Of a DNA stretch of 64,000 bases, positions 52,021 to 62,319 are shown one piece after another. The stretch lies in assembly GCA_018806915.1 (NCBI GenBank), contig JAGKQI010000087.1:1054001-1118000 (forward strand), written 5' to 3'. Below the pieces are notes generated by a model. That model saw only the letters and a list, made by a program, of their open reading frames with translations, was not told the DNA's origin and ran no database searches. Made by a program: the position numbers and the translations under genes. How positions within the stretch are numbered: the stretch's first letter is position 1; every line of letters begins with the position of its first letter. The DNA comes from Phytophthora colocasiae. Taxonomy: Eukaryota; Oomycota; Peronosporomycetes; Peronosporales; Peronosporaceae.

Positions 52021-54744
52021 ATGAACGAACCCCTTGGGAAGAGTGAAGCGACGGAAATTGGCGTGAGCCGCAAGGCAGAACGGAGCGAAGGCGGTGTGAC
52101 TACAATGCAGGACGAGAAAGTGTTGACGAGCGACGACATTGTCGAGTGGCAACAGATTATGAAGGACGACGAGATGATCTTCAACCGACTGCAGGCCGAG
52201 AAGTACGTATCTACGTTGAGACCAGCGATGGCCACGACGCGGTATACTCGGGTGCAAAGGGAGCAAGACGAACGGAGGTACGACGCGGGACGAAAACAGC
52301 GGGCAGATAGCGCGACGGACCGACGCCAACCTGGGGAAGGCGCAGCGGCGGTGGTGACGCCAGCGGCAGTGAACAGAACGGCGCGGACGAACAATGCGGA
52401 CAGGGTAAGCCCGACGTCGACGATGCAGAAAGCAATAGCGGTGAATGTCAATACGAACGAGACGACGGGCGACGAAGCTTTGCACATGGGCGACGCGACC
52501 AGTAGTACAGAGGCGGCGGTGGCGAATGTCGATCCTGCAGTGAATACAGAGAAGGAGCTGGGTATGCTCGACATTGAAGTTGGGGCGGTAAGAGCAACGC
52601 GTACTGAGCCCGACCGTGTAGTGAGAGGCGATGCCAGAGGAATAACGACCACCAAGGATCCCGATGAATGCAACCGGCCCGCGAAAGACTCGGAAGCGAA
52701 CGACGGTGACTCGACGGGTGATGAGCAGGACGGTGACGATACGGCGTTGACTAGCGAACTGCTGAAAGCTCGACAGGCACGGCGGCGGAAGCGACGAATG
52801 GCCAAACGCAGAAGGACCCGCGAGAAAGAAGCGGAGAAGCGCGCTGCACGAGACCAAGAGACCAACCGTAAACGTGAGGCAGTAATCCGGCAAATTCGAC
52901 GAGCACGAGACGCCGAGGAAGTCTTGAAGCATCTGCATGAACGTGGTCATGAGACTGGAGCCGACGACGATGGTGCGACGAACGGGGAAACGAAGGAACG
53001 AGCTCGAGTAAGCCTGGTGAAGCAGCAGTTGAATCAAAGCGCCGAGCAACAGCAGAATGGGACGAAGACGGTGGAGTACATTGGCGCAGAAGACGGACTA
53101 CCTACAGCCACAGTGACGGTATCGGGAACTCAGCGAGACGTGAAGCTGGACAGTTGCGCGAGGTATACGATTGCTGGCACAGACTGGATGGCGCTGGGTG
53201 ACAAGGTTTCGGATATGGCACCGGTAGATTACGTTGAAGGTATCGGAGGCTTTCTGCTAAACGTTATCGGAGTGTGGAGGTTCGACCTCGTCAGTGTGTA
53301 CGGAGAGCAGATACGCGTGGAGGCATGCATTGTGGCTGGTTGTACGGACGAGTTTTTACTGGGAATTGATTTCCTGCAGGCGCGTGAAGCAACGATGGAC
53401 TTCAGTCGTAACGAAGTACGGTACAATGGCGACGGCCGGACAGTGGTAATTCCGTTTCGGACGCAGGACGGTAACGGAGGATGCAGAGTGGCGGCAGTGC
53501 GTGTTGCTGGAAGGACAAAGATTGCAGCGCGAACAGTAACTCCTATAGAAGTTGCAGTAGCGGCCAAAGACGGTGAACGCGGTATGTTCATTCCGACGAG
53601 AAGCACGGGAGCGGTTCTGTTAGCAGCGACGGTAACAACAGCGAAGGATGGCAAAGCTTGGGTGCCTGCCATCAACGCGAATGATCGGGCAGCCAATCTA
53701 CCGAACAAACGAGAACTCGGAACCTGGATCCCAATGGATGAAGATATGACGATCCTCGAGATGAACAAGGAGCTACGGACGGAACGACTGAACGACTGGA
53801 TGAATGAGTTGGGCGACGGCGAGACGCTACTCAGTAACGAGAAGGACATACATATCGGAGTTGAAGAAAGGGATGCACGTGAATTGGTAATGAAGCTTTT
53901 GCGCGTTTATCGAGGGCTTTCGAGCAATGAGAGTGACTGTCCACCAGCTACAGCATTAAGCATACAGCACCACATCGATACGGGCGAGACGGCACCAATT
54001 ATGCAGAAGAGGAGACGGCAAGCACAAGCAGAAGACCAGATCATTAACGAAAACGTGGAAACGATGTTGAAAGCAGGAGTGATCGAAGAAGGCAATGGAG
54101 CCTGGGGCTTCCCGGTTGTGTTGGTGAGGAAAAAGGATGGAGAGGTTCGGTTTTGTGTCGACTACCGAGCACTCAACAAGGTGACGAAGAAGGACGTGTA
54201 TCCTTTGCCCCGCATTGACGAAACATTAGAAGCACTTGGAGGAGCTCTCTACTCTTCACTACCTTGGACTTGGAAGGCAGGGTATTGGCAGATTTTCGTG
54301 GCTCCGGAAGATCGAGATAAAACAGCGTTCACAACGAAGAAGGGTTTGTATCGGTTCATCAGAATGCCGTTCGGACTCACTAACGCACCTTCGACCTTCC
54401 AACGCATGATGAATAGTGTACTGAGAGGCTTGACGTGGAGTACGTGTCTGGTGTACTTAGACGACATAGTGGTTTTCACTCGGGGAGGAATCGAGAGACA
54501 CATCGTGGAGTTGGCGACGGTGTTGGAGCGGCTGGCGACGGCTGGTTTGACACTGAAACTGAAGAAGTGTCGGTTTGCGATGAGATCCATGGAGTACTTG
54601 GGTCACGAGCTGAGCAATGAAGGGGTACGGCCACTACAGAGATTGATCACGGCGGTGCAGAACTTCCCTACGCCACGAGATGCAGTCGAAGTGAAGCGGT
54701 TTGTACATTTAGCAGGCTACTACCCTACTGAGGAAGAATGTTAA
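52021..54744 (+). CDS. Pol part 1 of gypsy element C: protease and reverse transcriptase
   Basis: This frame of about 907 residues starts after gag in a different frame. A long charged region leads to a protease-like segment where the active-site loop reads [15 protein letters not shown] (Asp-Ser-Cys in place of Asp-Ser/Thr-Gly), followed by [14 protein letters not shown] follows: [33 protein letters not shown], and the catalytic [10 protein letters not shown] near 54450. The frame ends at 54744 where a segment of the connection domain (about 50 nt or more) has been lost. Confidence 0.82.
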   Translation: MNEPLGKSEATEIGVSRKAERSEGGVTTMQDEKVLTSDDIVEWQQIMKDDEMIFNRLQAEKYVSTLRPAMATTRYTRVQREQDERRYDAGRKQRADSATDRRQPGEGAAAVVTPAAVNRTARTNNADRVSPTSTMQKAIAVNVNTNETTGDEALHMGDATSSTEAAVANVDPAVNTEKELGMLDIEVGAVRATRTEPDRVVRGDARGITTTKDPDECNRPAKDSEANDGDSTGDEQDGDDTALTSELLKARQARRRKRRMAKRRRTREKEAEKRAARDQETNRKREAVIRQIRRARDAEEVLKHLHERGHETGADDDGATNGETKERARVSLVKQQLNQSAEQQQNGTKTVEYIGAEDGLPTATVTVSGTQRDVKLDSCARYTIAGTDWMALGDKVSDMAPVDYVEGIGGFLLNVIGVWRFDLVSVYGEQIRVEACIVAGCTDEFLLGIDFLQAREATMDFSRNEVRYNGDGRTVVIPFRTQDGNGGCRVAAVRVAGRTKIAARTVTPIEVAVAAKDGERGMFIPTRSTGAVLLAATVTTAKDGKAWVPAINANDRAANLPNKRELGTWIPMDEDMTILEMNKELRTERLNDWMNELGDGETLLSNEKDIHIGVEERDARELVMKLLRVYRGLSSNESDCPPATALSIQHHIDTGETAPIMQKRRRQAQAEDQIINENVETMLKAGVIEEGNGAWGFPVVLVRKKDGEVRFCVDYRALNKVTKKDVYPLPRIDETLEALGGALYSSLPWTWKAGYWQIFVAPEDRDKTAFTTKKGLYRFIRMPFGLTNAPSTFQRMMNSVLRGLTWSTCLVYLDDIVVFTRGGIERHIVELATVLERLATAGLTLKLKKCRFAMRSMEYLGHELSNEGVRPLQRLITAVQNFPTPRDAVEVKRFVHLAGYYPTEEEC

Positions 54745-54766
54745 ATGGGAATGGACGGACGCGCAG

Positions 54767-55560
54767 GTGAACGCGTTTGAGCGAGTAAAGGACATTTTGA
54801 CGAGTAAGCCGTTGTTGGTTTACCCCGACTTCCGACGGGATTTTCGAGTGGTGACGGACGCGAGCCGAGTGGGTTTAGGCGCGTGTTTGATGCAGGATCA
54901 CGGCAGTGGATGGCAGCCGGTGGCTTATGCCAGCAAAGTGAACAACGAAGCCGAGAGCAAGTACGGAATCACGGAGTTAGAATGTTTGGCGGTTGTTTGG
55001 GCAGTAAAGTTATTTCGACCGTACCTGTATGGGAGGAAGTTCGTGATCATCACTGATCACTCGGCGTTGAAGTGGTTGATGACCAGTGCCAATCTGACAG
55101 GAAACTACACCGTTGGGCGTTGACATTACAGGAGTTTAACTTTGAAGTCGAGTATCGACCGGGGACTACGAACGTGGTAGCAGATGCACTCTCCAGAGCA
55201 CCTGTGGCAGCACCCGTACAAGCAGCGGTTGGCAGAAGACGGAGGGCACGGCGACGAGCACGGATGACGGAGATGACGGCTGGGACGGCAATGAACAGTT
55301 GCGTGGATCGAGGGCCGGACGTGGAGGACGACGCGGCGACTACACGGACGAATGATCAAGACACCGAGAAGAACGTGCCACGGGGCAAGTTGTTAGCGAC
55401 GAACGAGCAGCGGAATGGACCGACGAAGACGAGTGCACCTTCAACCGAACGAGGAGATGTACCCGAACGAGGCTTACGCAGACGACGGGCGAACGATACA
55501 ACGCGAACCGGCAAAGAGTTTAGACGGGATGAGCCCCTGTTGACGACGGTAATCGAGTGA
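54767..55560 (+). pseudogene. Pol part 2 of gypsy element C: RNase H
   Basis: RNase H starts in the frame at 54767 (FERVKDILTSKPLLVYPDF) with VVTDASRVGLGA and IITDHSALKWL. A lost base near 55095 moves the last part (LHRWALTLQEFNFEVEYRPG, VVADALSR) into the 55072 frame, which stops at 55560. A charged spacer with no domain follows. Confidence 0.8.
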
Positions 55561-55585
55561 CCAGACGAAGCGGCAGATCAGTGCG

Positions 55586-57058
55586 GTGTCGACGGCGGGA
55601 GCTACGTGCGGTACAGTGCGCAGTACGAACGAGTCAGCGTCGGATACCGCGATGGCGGCGGTGAATAATACTCCGGCAGTAGCGACGGACAGCACTCCAG
55701 CGATGACGGTGGAAGCGGCGGGATCACGACGAGGAACGCAGACGAACAGTGAATCGGCACGGCCACGCACGAGAGCTGCCAAACGACGAGAAGACGAACG
55801 ATTGTGGCGAGAGGAAGCCATTCGGGCGCTGAACGAGATGGCGGTCGATGATGGCGACGACGGTGTTGAAATGTTGGCGGATAGTGAGCGACCGGCGGTG
55901 AACATGGCGAACAACGTGCGGGCAGCCACGACGAATGACGCGGTGAACGTGTCGGACAACATGCAGGCAGCTACGACGACAGTGATGATGAAGGATGCTG
56001 GGACAACGGAAGCGATATCGGCGGACACGAGTAGTGATGGACCAGCCGAGGGGCATCGAGAACACGTTGGTGAAGTGTCAATTGAATCTGGGGTGTCGCG
56101 CGAGAATGAGATGCGAGCTAATGAACGACTGGTGACGACGGAACGCGACGGAGTCCGGCGTGCAGAACGTGTAGAGCGAATTGAGCAGCGACGGATTGCT
56201 GAGCAGACACTGCAGTTGACAGACGACGAGATCCGAGAAGCACAGCGAAAGAGCACGATGGTGAAGCGGTTAGTGGACTCAGGATTTCACCGAGGACGAA
56301 AGGTAACGACGGTGTACGGATTAGCGGTGATCGAGACGACGGAAGGGCAGCGTGTGATATTGCCACCGGCGTTGTGGCCCGTGGTCTTCAAGGAGCACCA
56401 TGATTCCGTGTGGGCAGGTCATTTGCGTGCACCGCACACTTATGCGAGGATTGCGGCGATTTACTGGTGGCCGGGACTGAGTAAGGAGGTAAAACGATGG
56501 GTGCGAGGTTGCCAGGAGTGTGGCAGTAGGAAGGCGAGGCCGAGAGAGGTGATTCCACCACTGAGAAGCTTAAGAGGTGGCGATGTCGGCGACAGATGGG
56601 CGTTGGATGTGGCTGGCCCATTACCAGCGACGGACGGAGGCAACCGGTTTGTGATTGCTGCCGTAGAATACGTTACGAGATATGTTGTCGCGGCCACAGT
56701 GAAGCAGCACACCGCAGAGGACATCGCGAGGTTTTTGATGAAGAATGTGGTACTTCGGTTTGGTACATTTCGCGAGTTGCTGACAGATGGAGCCCCAGAG
56801 ATGGCAGGACGAGCGATCGAGGAGCTAGTGGTGCTTTTGCAGGCTGAGCAGACCACTGCTGTACCACACAAACCGCATTTGATTGGATTAGTTGAGAGGT
56901 TCAACAGGACGTGGAAGGACATGGTGGCCACGTACATGCACGACGAGAAGCAGCGCGATTGGGACCAGTGGGTGGACTTTGCTGTGTATTCCTATAATTC
57001 AGGCCGACATTCGACAGTAGCGCTGTCGCCTAACGAACTAATGATGGGAGAAAGTTGA
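55586..57058 (+). CDS. Pol part 3 of gypsy element C: integrase
   Basis: This 490-residue frame has a disordered first half, then integrase. The zinc part is seen in HHDSVWAGHLRAPHTYARI and CQECGSRK. The catalytic core has WALDVAGPLPA (first Asp), LLTDGAPEM (second Asp) and IGLVERFNRTWK (Glu). The end ELMMGES is frame-shifted by one base; SH3-like integrase tail sequence (GDRVWMYKPPRGAKA) continues at 57128-57472. The spacing fits Ty3/gypsy integrase. Confidence 0.83.
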   Translation: MSTAGATCGTVRSTNESASDTAMAAVNNTPAVATDSTPAMTVEAAGSRRGTQTNSESARPRTRAAKRREDERLWREEAIRALNEMAVDDGDDGVEMLADSERPAVNMANNVRAATTNDAVNVSDNMQAATTTVMMKDAGTTEAISADTSSDGPAEGHREHVGEVSIESGVSRENEMRANERLVTTERDGVRRAERVERIEQRRIAEQTLQLTDDEIREAQRKSTMVKRLVDSGFHRGRKVTTVYGLAVIETTEGQRVILPPALWPVVFKEHHDSVWAGHLRAPHTYARIAAIYWWPGLSKEVKRWVRGCQECGSRKARPREVIPPLRSLRGGDVGDRWALDVAGPLPATDGGNRFVIAAVEYVTRYVVAATVKQHTAEDIARFLMKNVVLRFGTFRELLTDGAPEMAGRAIEELVVLLQAEQTTAVPHKPHLIGLVERFNRTWKDMVATYMHDEKQRDWDQWVDFAVYSYNSGRHSTVALSPNELMMGES

Positions 57059-57127
57059 GAGTCCCAACGAGCTACTACGCGCAACGAGAAGAACCGAGGC
57101 GGGGAGCTGAACGCCTATCACGAGAAA

Positions 57128-57843
57128 TTGGTGGCGACGTTGAAAAGGAGCCACGAGTGTGCAGAATTGTCGCGAGTTCGTGAGCAGAAACGGCAAGCGA
57201 GGTATTATAATCGTAAAGTACGGAGGCGTCGAAACTTTGTGGCGGGAGACCGGGTGTGGATGTACAAACCACCACGCGGTGCTAAGGCGACGAAGCTGGT
57301 TCATCAGTGGATGGGGCCGCTAAGAATAGTGGAGCCCGCTGGATATGACAATTTTGTGTTGGAACGGGAAGACGTTGAGGGCAAGAAGAGAGGATCATCG
57401 CGCATGTTTCCTTTTGGTTTCCCACTACTATCCGGCAGACTTCTTAAAAGCGGCGGCAGAAGACATCGATAGAGAGATTGAATACGAGGAAGACCGTGTG
57501 AATGAACCGACGGCATACGAAACTGTTGGCACAACGGCGGCGGCAGTACAGGCGGCAACGGCTGCACGAGGCAAGAAGAGAAGTCGACGAGCAGTTCCAG
57601 GTGCGGACAAGAGGCCACGACAGGACGAGCTCCTGGTGGAACTCCGAAGGAGGAGGAGACGGAACGCTGCTGGACAGTACGTGCTGGAATACGAATTACA
57701 GCCCGAGCGAGTTTGGCGAAGACTACAGAACGGGAACATGGCAAACTCCAACGATGACGAAAAGTACTGGGCTTCTATTGAGGAGTACGAGAGATTGTTT
57801 AGATCGGGGAGAATCGTGGAAGAGTCTCCAAGTGGGGAAGGCG
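57128..57843 (+). pseudogene. Integrase tail and C-terminal extension of gypsy element C
   Basis: The tail (RQARYYNRKVRRRRNF, VAGDRVWMYKPP) reads from 57128. It changes frame near 57400, and a charged extension (FLLVSHYYPADFLKAAAED, then KKRSRRAVPG) continues to the stop at 57848 just inside the 3' LTR. Purine-rich AGTGGGGAAGG lies immediately before the LTR and is a plausible polypurine tract. Confidence 0.65.
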
Positions 57844-58697
57844 TGTAACAGGAGGACACGGACGCTTGACATTTTGCAGAGACGGACAGACGAGAGAGGA
57901 CGTGGAGAACCAGTGTGGCCGAGACGTGATGGGCACGAGGAGCGGCAGCACCTGTGGGAGAAGTTCCAGCGGTCCAAGTACTGGCGAACGTTCGTGGCGT
58001 GAGCCAATAAACGCCGTGGCCTTCTACGAGTACATGTACGGGAGCACGGGGTGGCGAAGCAGTGGTACGATGAGAATTCGAACTGGCTGCAAGCTGCTGG
58101 ATACCGGAGACCTTGAAGAAGGGGAACCGGCTGACGAAGTGAAGAGCAGGATGGCTCACTTTGAAAATTACGACGGAGGGAGCAAGTGAGAGGCTCACTC
58201 TGCAACTGGCGCTGAAGAGAGCGTGTGGGATTATTGCAGGCTGCTTGAGCGTAGGCAGCACGCAACCGAACGACAGTACCAGGCTTCGGACGGGAGTGAC
58301 GAACGGCGAGGACTGAGCGGGCAGCGAACGGGACTGGGCGACAACTGGAAGGCGGCGGCGACTGGAAGTGCTTTGGTGAGTACTCCGACAGCTGTGCGAG
58401 CGACTTCACGTCACCTGGAGGGTCTCAACGGTGTCGGCGGGCTCGGGACGAACTGTGAGGAGCTGACGGACGAAGGTTTGGCAGTGTGTGAGACGAACGA
58501 GACAAACGAAAGTAGGCATTAAGAGTAGTGTCTATTCAATAAATAGGGTCGCAGCACGAAGCTACGGGCCCGGCGCAGCAACAAGTGGTTGCTGTTGGCC
58601 AGAAAGTGTTAAGTACATACGAAGTGGACGGGACGCAGAAGCCAAGAGCAATACGACTTGCTCAACGTGCCGGGCAAGATAAAAGGCAAACGCTACA
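57844..58697 (+). repeat. 3' LTR of gypsy element C
   Basis: This 854-bp LTR starts TGTAACAGGAGG and ends AAACGCTACA; it is followed by CCTT. Confidence 0.93.
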
Positions 58698-59928
58698 CCT
58701 TTGTCATCTGCTTGCTCGACATCAGCTCCATGATCTAACAACAGGCGAACGACTTCCACGTAACCATTCTGAGCCGCACATATGAGTGCAGTTCCGCCTT
58801 GTTTGGTCGTTGGTGTAGTCGCTGCACCCTTTTTCAACAGAAACTTAGCCATATCCACAAAACCTTTGTCAGCGGCCCAGAGAAGCGCAGTGGATCCATA
58901 CAGCGTAACAGCGTTGACAGAGGCACCCTTCTCAGTAAACAAACGTGCAAGATCGGGGTGGGGATTATTTTCGCGTGCTCAACGGCTGGTTCCCACGTGC
59001 ACCCCGCGTCGACACGTTTCGGCTGGTCGTCGAGTGCATGTTGGACAGCACACGACCATGCAACACACACACACATTTTTCTTATTTCACTAACGGGGAA
59101 GGCCCCCCCGCTACCAACCCGTTTGTTGGCATGCGTGGGATCATGAGACGTCGCTCCCGTTACCTCTACATGTAGTTATGCTGCTCGTACTAGACTAAAG
59201 AGACAATGACAATTGCATGGTAGTCAAAGTAATGTACTGTTAGTAGCCACGCTTCGTATTTTGCTGCTTGGATAGCTCGGACAGCAACGAACGTAGTGTG
59301 ATATACTAGTAACACGCACTGAGCAACATCAAAGACCTGGTTGGAAATGCTACATGTACCTGCACGCGGTCAAGCATCCGATTCTTGCAAAGTGCACTCG
59401 GAAAGCCACCGCAAGTGCATGAAAAGTGCAGTGCACTCGAAGTCCCAGGATTTGCACGCGAAAAGAAGCCCGTTCCGCAAGATCGATGTTGTTCTGTTGG
59501 GCAGCTCATATGAGCGCCGTACAGCCATTTCCCTCCGTCTGTTTGAGATCAGCTTCATTCTCCAAAAAGACTCGAGCGATATCAATGTGGCCATTCAAAA
59601 CTGCGATGATGAGAGGCGAGTTCCCAGTATTCGACGCTTTGTTGACGTCCGCTCCACTCTCCAGTAGAAACTGCACAGCATTAACGTGGCCCTTTTCCGT
59701 GCCCAAGCAAGCGCAGTGTAGCCATCACTGTTCACCTTCATTACGCTAGCACCCTTGTTTATTAGCAAATGCAGGATATCGACGTATCCTCCTTCAGCAG
59801 CACTCATTAATGGTGTCATTCCAGCATCAGAAGCCAAGTCCACGGCAGCTCCGTTCTCCAACAACAACTCAACGATTTTTGTGTGACCTTTTCCAGCTGC
59901 ATATGGCGGCAGCGCACTAAATTTGTAG
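58698..59928 (-). pseudogene. Ankyrin-repeat TKL kinase (copy 2): N-terminal ankyrin part, interrupted by a MITE
   Basis: The minus strand reads ankyrin repeats from about 59920 (LPPYAAGKGHTKIVELLLENGA; TPLMSAAEGGYVDIL). A frame shift lies near 59700, then more repeats (VQFLLESGADVNKA, SPLIIAVLNGHIDIA) follow to an in-frame TGA at 59506-59508 where Trp would be expected. A 521-bp element (58956-59476) is inserted next. Beyond it the frame continues with LFTEKGASVNAV and GGTALICAAQNGYVEVV to DDKG at the CCTT site. This piece precedes 46719-48757 in the original gene. The true start codon is not seen; tandem repeats at 59929 replace it. Confidence 0.82.
58956..59476. mobile_element. 521-bp MITE (MULE-like) in the ankyrin-kinase gene
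   Basis: The segment is flanked by 9-bp direct repeats GCAAGATCG (58947-58955 and 59477-59485). Its ends are imperfect inverted repeats of about 23 bp: GGGTGGGGATTATTTTCGCG on the left and, reverse-complemented, GGAACGGGCTTCTTTTCGCG on the right, both continuing TGC. There is no coding capacity. Removing it with one 9-bp copy restores the ankyrin frame (NNIDLA joined to RLFTEKG). Nine-base duplications and this end structure suggest a Mutator-like MITE; hAT (8 bp) is less likely. Confidence 0.82.
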
Positions 59929-60055
59929 TTCGAATTATATGAGAACTATTTGTAGTTCGAATTATATTTGTAGTTCGAATTATATTTGTAGTTCGAATTA
60001 TATGAGAACTATTTGTAGTTCGAATTATATTTGTAGTTCGAATTATATGAGAACT
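59929..60055 (+). repeat. Tandem array of 18-bp and 9-bp units
   Basis: Six copies of TTTGTAGTTCGAATTATA are interspersed with three copies of TGAGAACTA in the order A B A A A B A A B. The last B passes directly into the long direct repeat beginning at 60047. TTTGTAGTTCGAAT also occurs in reverse orientation just before the second long repeat (about 63290-63303). The array sits exactly between the ankyrin remnant and the repeat unit. Confidence 0.85.
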
Positions 60056-60720
60056 ATCATAGGGGGGTGCACAGGGGCCGCGTCTGTCATCACTCAACCT
60101 TCGTGCGACATCGTTATTGCAACATAGTGCAACTTCTGAGCACCTTCAACGTTGTGGGCAGTAACTTAAGTGTGGTCCACACCTTTGCCACTCGCAGAGC
60201 GTTTTCATCGCTGCCGGAAGGGTGCCGGCAAGGTGATGTCCATGGGCGTAGTCGCCGGCCACAAGTCATGAAGACAAAAGCTACGAAGTGAACGATCTAG
60301 TCATCCGTCGCTTCACGAGCTACTACCAGCAGATGGACGTGAGCTGAGAGGCGTCGACGTTCCGCAACATGCTCACATATAGCGCGTTCCTACGGCGGTT
60401 CTAGTAGAAAAGAAGTTCGACTAGGTGGACAATGTGCTGGACATGCTGGGCAGGATGGTGGAGCTGATGAAACGAATGGAGTACCTGAGGTGTGGACCTC
60501 GCTGGACAGGTCAGTGTGATCGTCATGGGCGAGCCGTCGAGGCTTACCAACCGAATTTCTGCTTACGATTGCTGTCGTTCATGGCGCGTGTTAATTTCGA
60601 GCAGGTTTGCCTGTAGAACTCTGGACATGGGTGAATTTACTCGACGTGGCAGCAGCAGTAGGCCTTACAAAGCACAACGGAACGAGAGCAAGGTCACTGC
60701 ATCTGTCATCAATCTCTCAA
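60047..60720 (+). repeat. Long direct repeat, copy 1 (at least 674 bp)
   Basis: The sequence from ATGAGAACTATCAT is repeated, with no difference noticed, from 63327 to the window end, 3,280 bp away. Several short frames lie in it (for example MDNVLDMLGRMVELMKRME) but no domain is recognised and stops are frequent. It could be an LTR, the start of a tandem array, or a segmental duplication; the true end lies beyond the window. Confidence 0.8.
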
Positions 60721-61322
60721 AGTTGTGGTTCATTGTCGATTACCACGCCCTTGGTCGTTGAGAAACGACGACATGTCGACGCTTTACTTGATACTGCGGT
60801 AGCAATGACGCCACGGCGAGTGGTTTGAGTCGTTCTTGGAGAGATGCTGAATGGTATAAATGAGAAGGAGAAGTACGACGCAAACGTGGATTGGGTGAAG
60901 CTTGACTTTCAAGACGCATCCAAAGGCTGATCAAATGAGAAGAGAGCGCTGGTCATGACGTGCCGTCTACGCTTTCGCGTCCTTTGGAGATGAGGGTCAT
61001 TCATTACAACTAAATACTGGACTAGGACGAATACAATGTTCTCGATAGCGGAGCCTGATTCGATGGTGATGACGACATTAGCAGCTCATTGAGTACTAGT
61101 GTGGCTTTATTCTCCGTTAACTTTGATATCAGCGCCGTGTTGCTTTAACTGGATCTCGGAAAGGGGGCTTTCATCCGTGAACTCACTGAGAGACGAAATG
61201 ACGTCGGATATTCTCGCTTGAGATCGGGGAACCGAATCACCTGGTACAAGGCGCATTCAGGTCCGTATTACGACTCATGATGGCAGTAAACATTCTCATT
61301 TGAATTTGATATTAACTACCCG
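60721..61322. other. Unassigned interval inside the 3,280-bp repeat unit
   Basis: Only short frames interrupted by stops are seen (for example MLNGINEKEKYDANVDWVKL near 60845). No family is recognised. Confidence 0.4.
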
Positions 61323-61590
61323 TTATACACTGCTCACAGCTGCGACGGCGGACACAAACTGGATTGACTTTAGCCAAGGGAGGTTATGTGGTGATAGTGG
61401 TGCACATTCTGGCAACCACCCTACCTCATAGCGTATCATGGCGTCATGGTTGTTTAGCACCTCTCCTACGTACTCGCCTACGTACTGGCCAGCGTGTATG
61501 ATCTCCATCGCCAGCAGCCCAACCCCTTTCGACCACAGTCTACCACCCTGCGGTCGCGACGAAAGACCCCATTTGCAGCTGCCGGTTTGT
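61323..61590 (-). pseudogene. SET-domain fragment
   Basis: On the minus strand one frame reads CAQTGSCKWG, then SKGVGLLAMEIIHAGQYVGEYVGEVL and NNHDAMIRYE. The central part matches the opening of SET domains (KGxGLxA, then GxYVGEYVGEVL). The C-terminal half, with the NHxCxPN and catalytic Tyr region, is missing: the frame stops near 61323. It is therefore a fragment of a histone methyltransferase-like gene. The surroundings suggest capture inside a repeat. Confidence 0.6.
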
Positions 61591-62319
61591 GCACAATATT
61601 CCGCACGGACAGCTCTCGACTGCGCATTCGTAGCGCATCTACCACAACCATGTCCTTAGCACCCTCACATGCCATGTATCTACTGTCTACGACCACGTAC
61701 GGCACGATTAATGCAGTCTTCCCCACAACCCTGCCTGGTCTGGTCATCAATTGTACAACCACAGATCTGGATTTCGCCCTTGGAGGTTTATTCAGTACAT
61801 TAACACACGCAAACCAACTAAAAAAATCAGCAACTGGAGGGAACGGTACGGCAACGACGTACATTTTCGCTTACCTGTTGCGCTTCAAGCCACTTGCCGC
61901 CGACTGCCACATTCGCTTCCACTATCCGAACCGCCTCAAACGCTTCCTCAACCGAACTAGCCATCATAGACGACGCATGCACACCACCAGTCGGATCGAC
62001 CATGGATATTGGCCAGCACCAATTCATCATGGAAAGATCAGCTCATGCAGCACGCACCGCACCCTGTCCCGCATTACCCCACGTCTCGTCTTTCTTGAAG
62101 CAACAGGGCGATTCATACATAGTTTTAACCATATCACTAGCGCGACGAGGTCTCAGGAAATGGCGCTTGAACACTACTTCAGAACGAAGAACGAGAGCGA
62201 ACTTCTCCTCGCCCAACTAACGGCGGTATTCATGACCAACAAACTTAACAGCACATTTTCCAATTTGCTCGGCAGTCCAACACTCCGCTTCTCATAACGC
62301 CAGCATTATCCTGCTATCC
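61591..62319. other. Unassigned interval with competing open frames
   Basis: Long frames are open on both strands (for example plus 61494-62297 and minus 61478-61864), but neither shows a domain, so no gene is claimed. Confidence 0.4.

Larger units (their letters stand above)
48758..58697 (+). mobile_element. Ty3/gypsy LTR retrotransposon C (9.9 kb), broken
   Basis: The 9,940-bp element has LTRs at 48758-49610 and 57844-58697 and 4-bp CCTT duplications. Its order is gag, protease, RT, RNase H, integrase. LTRs differ mainly in a short block near their 5' ends and are otherwise almost identical, so insertion is recent. Pol carries an internal deletion near 54725, single-base shifts near 55100 and 57050, and other breaks. 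It interrupts an ankyrin-kinase gene: excision of element plus one CCTT joins ADDKG to YRALG in frame. Confidence 0.95.

Noticed and set aside
51505..53049. 514-residue minus-strand open frame
   Set aside because: It is antisense to gag and protease of element C with no recognisable domain; composition follows the complementary strand.
59929..60055. CRISPR-like array
   Set aside because: Units are directly adjacent with no unique spacers, and the genome is eukaryotic.
60047..60720. Interpretation of the long direct repeat as an LTR
   Set aside because: No TG...CA termini, no RT or integrase between copies, and the outer end of copy 2 is outside the window, so only 'direct repeat' is claimed.
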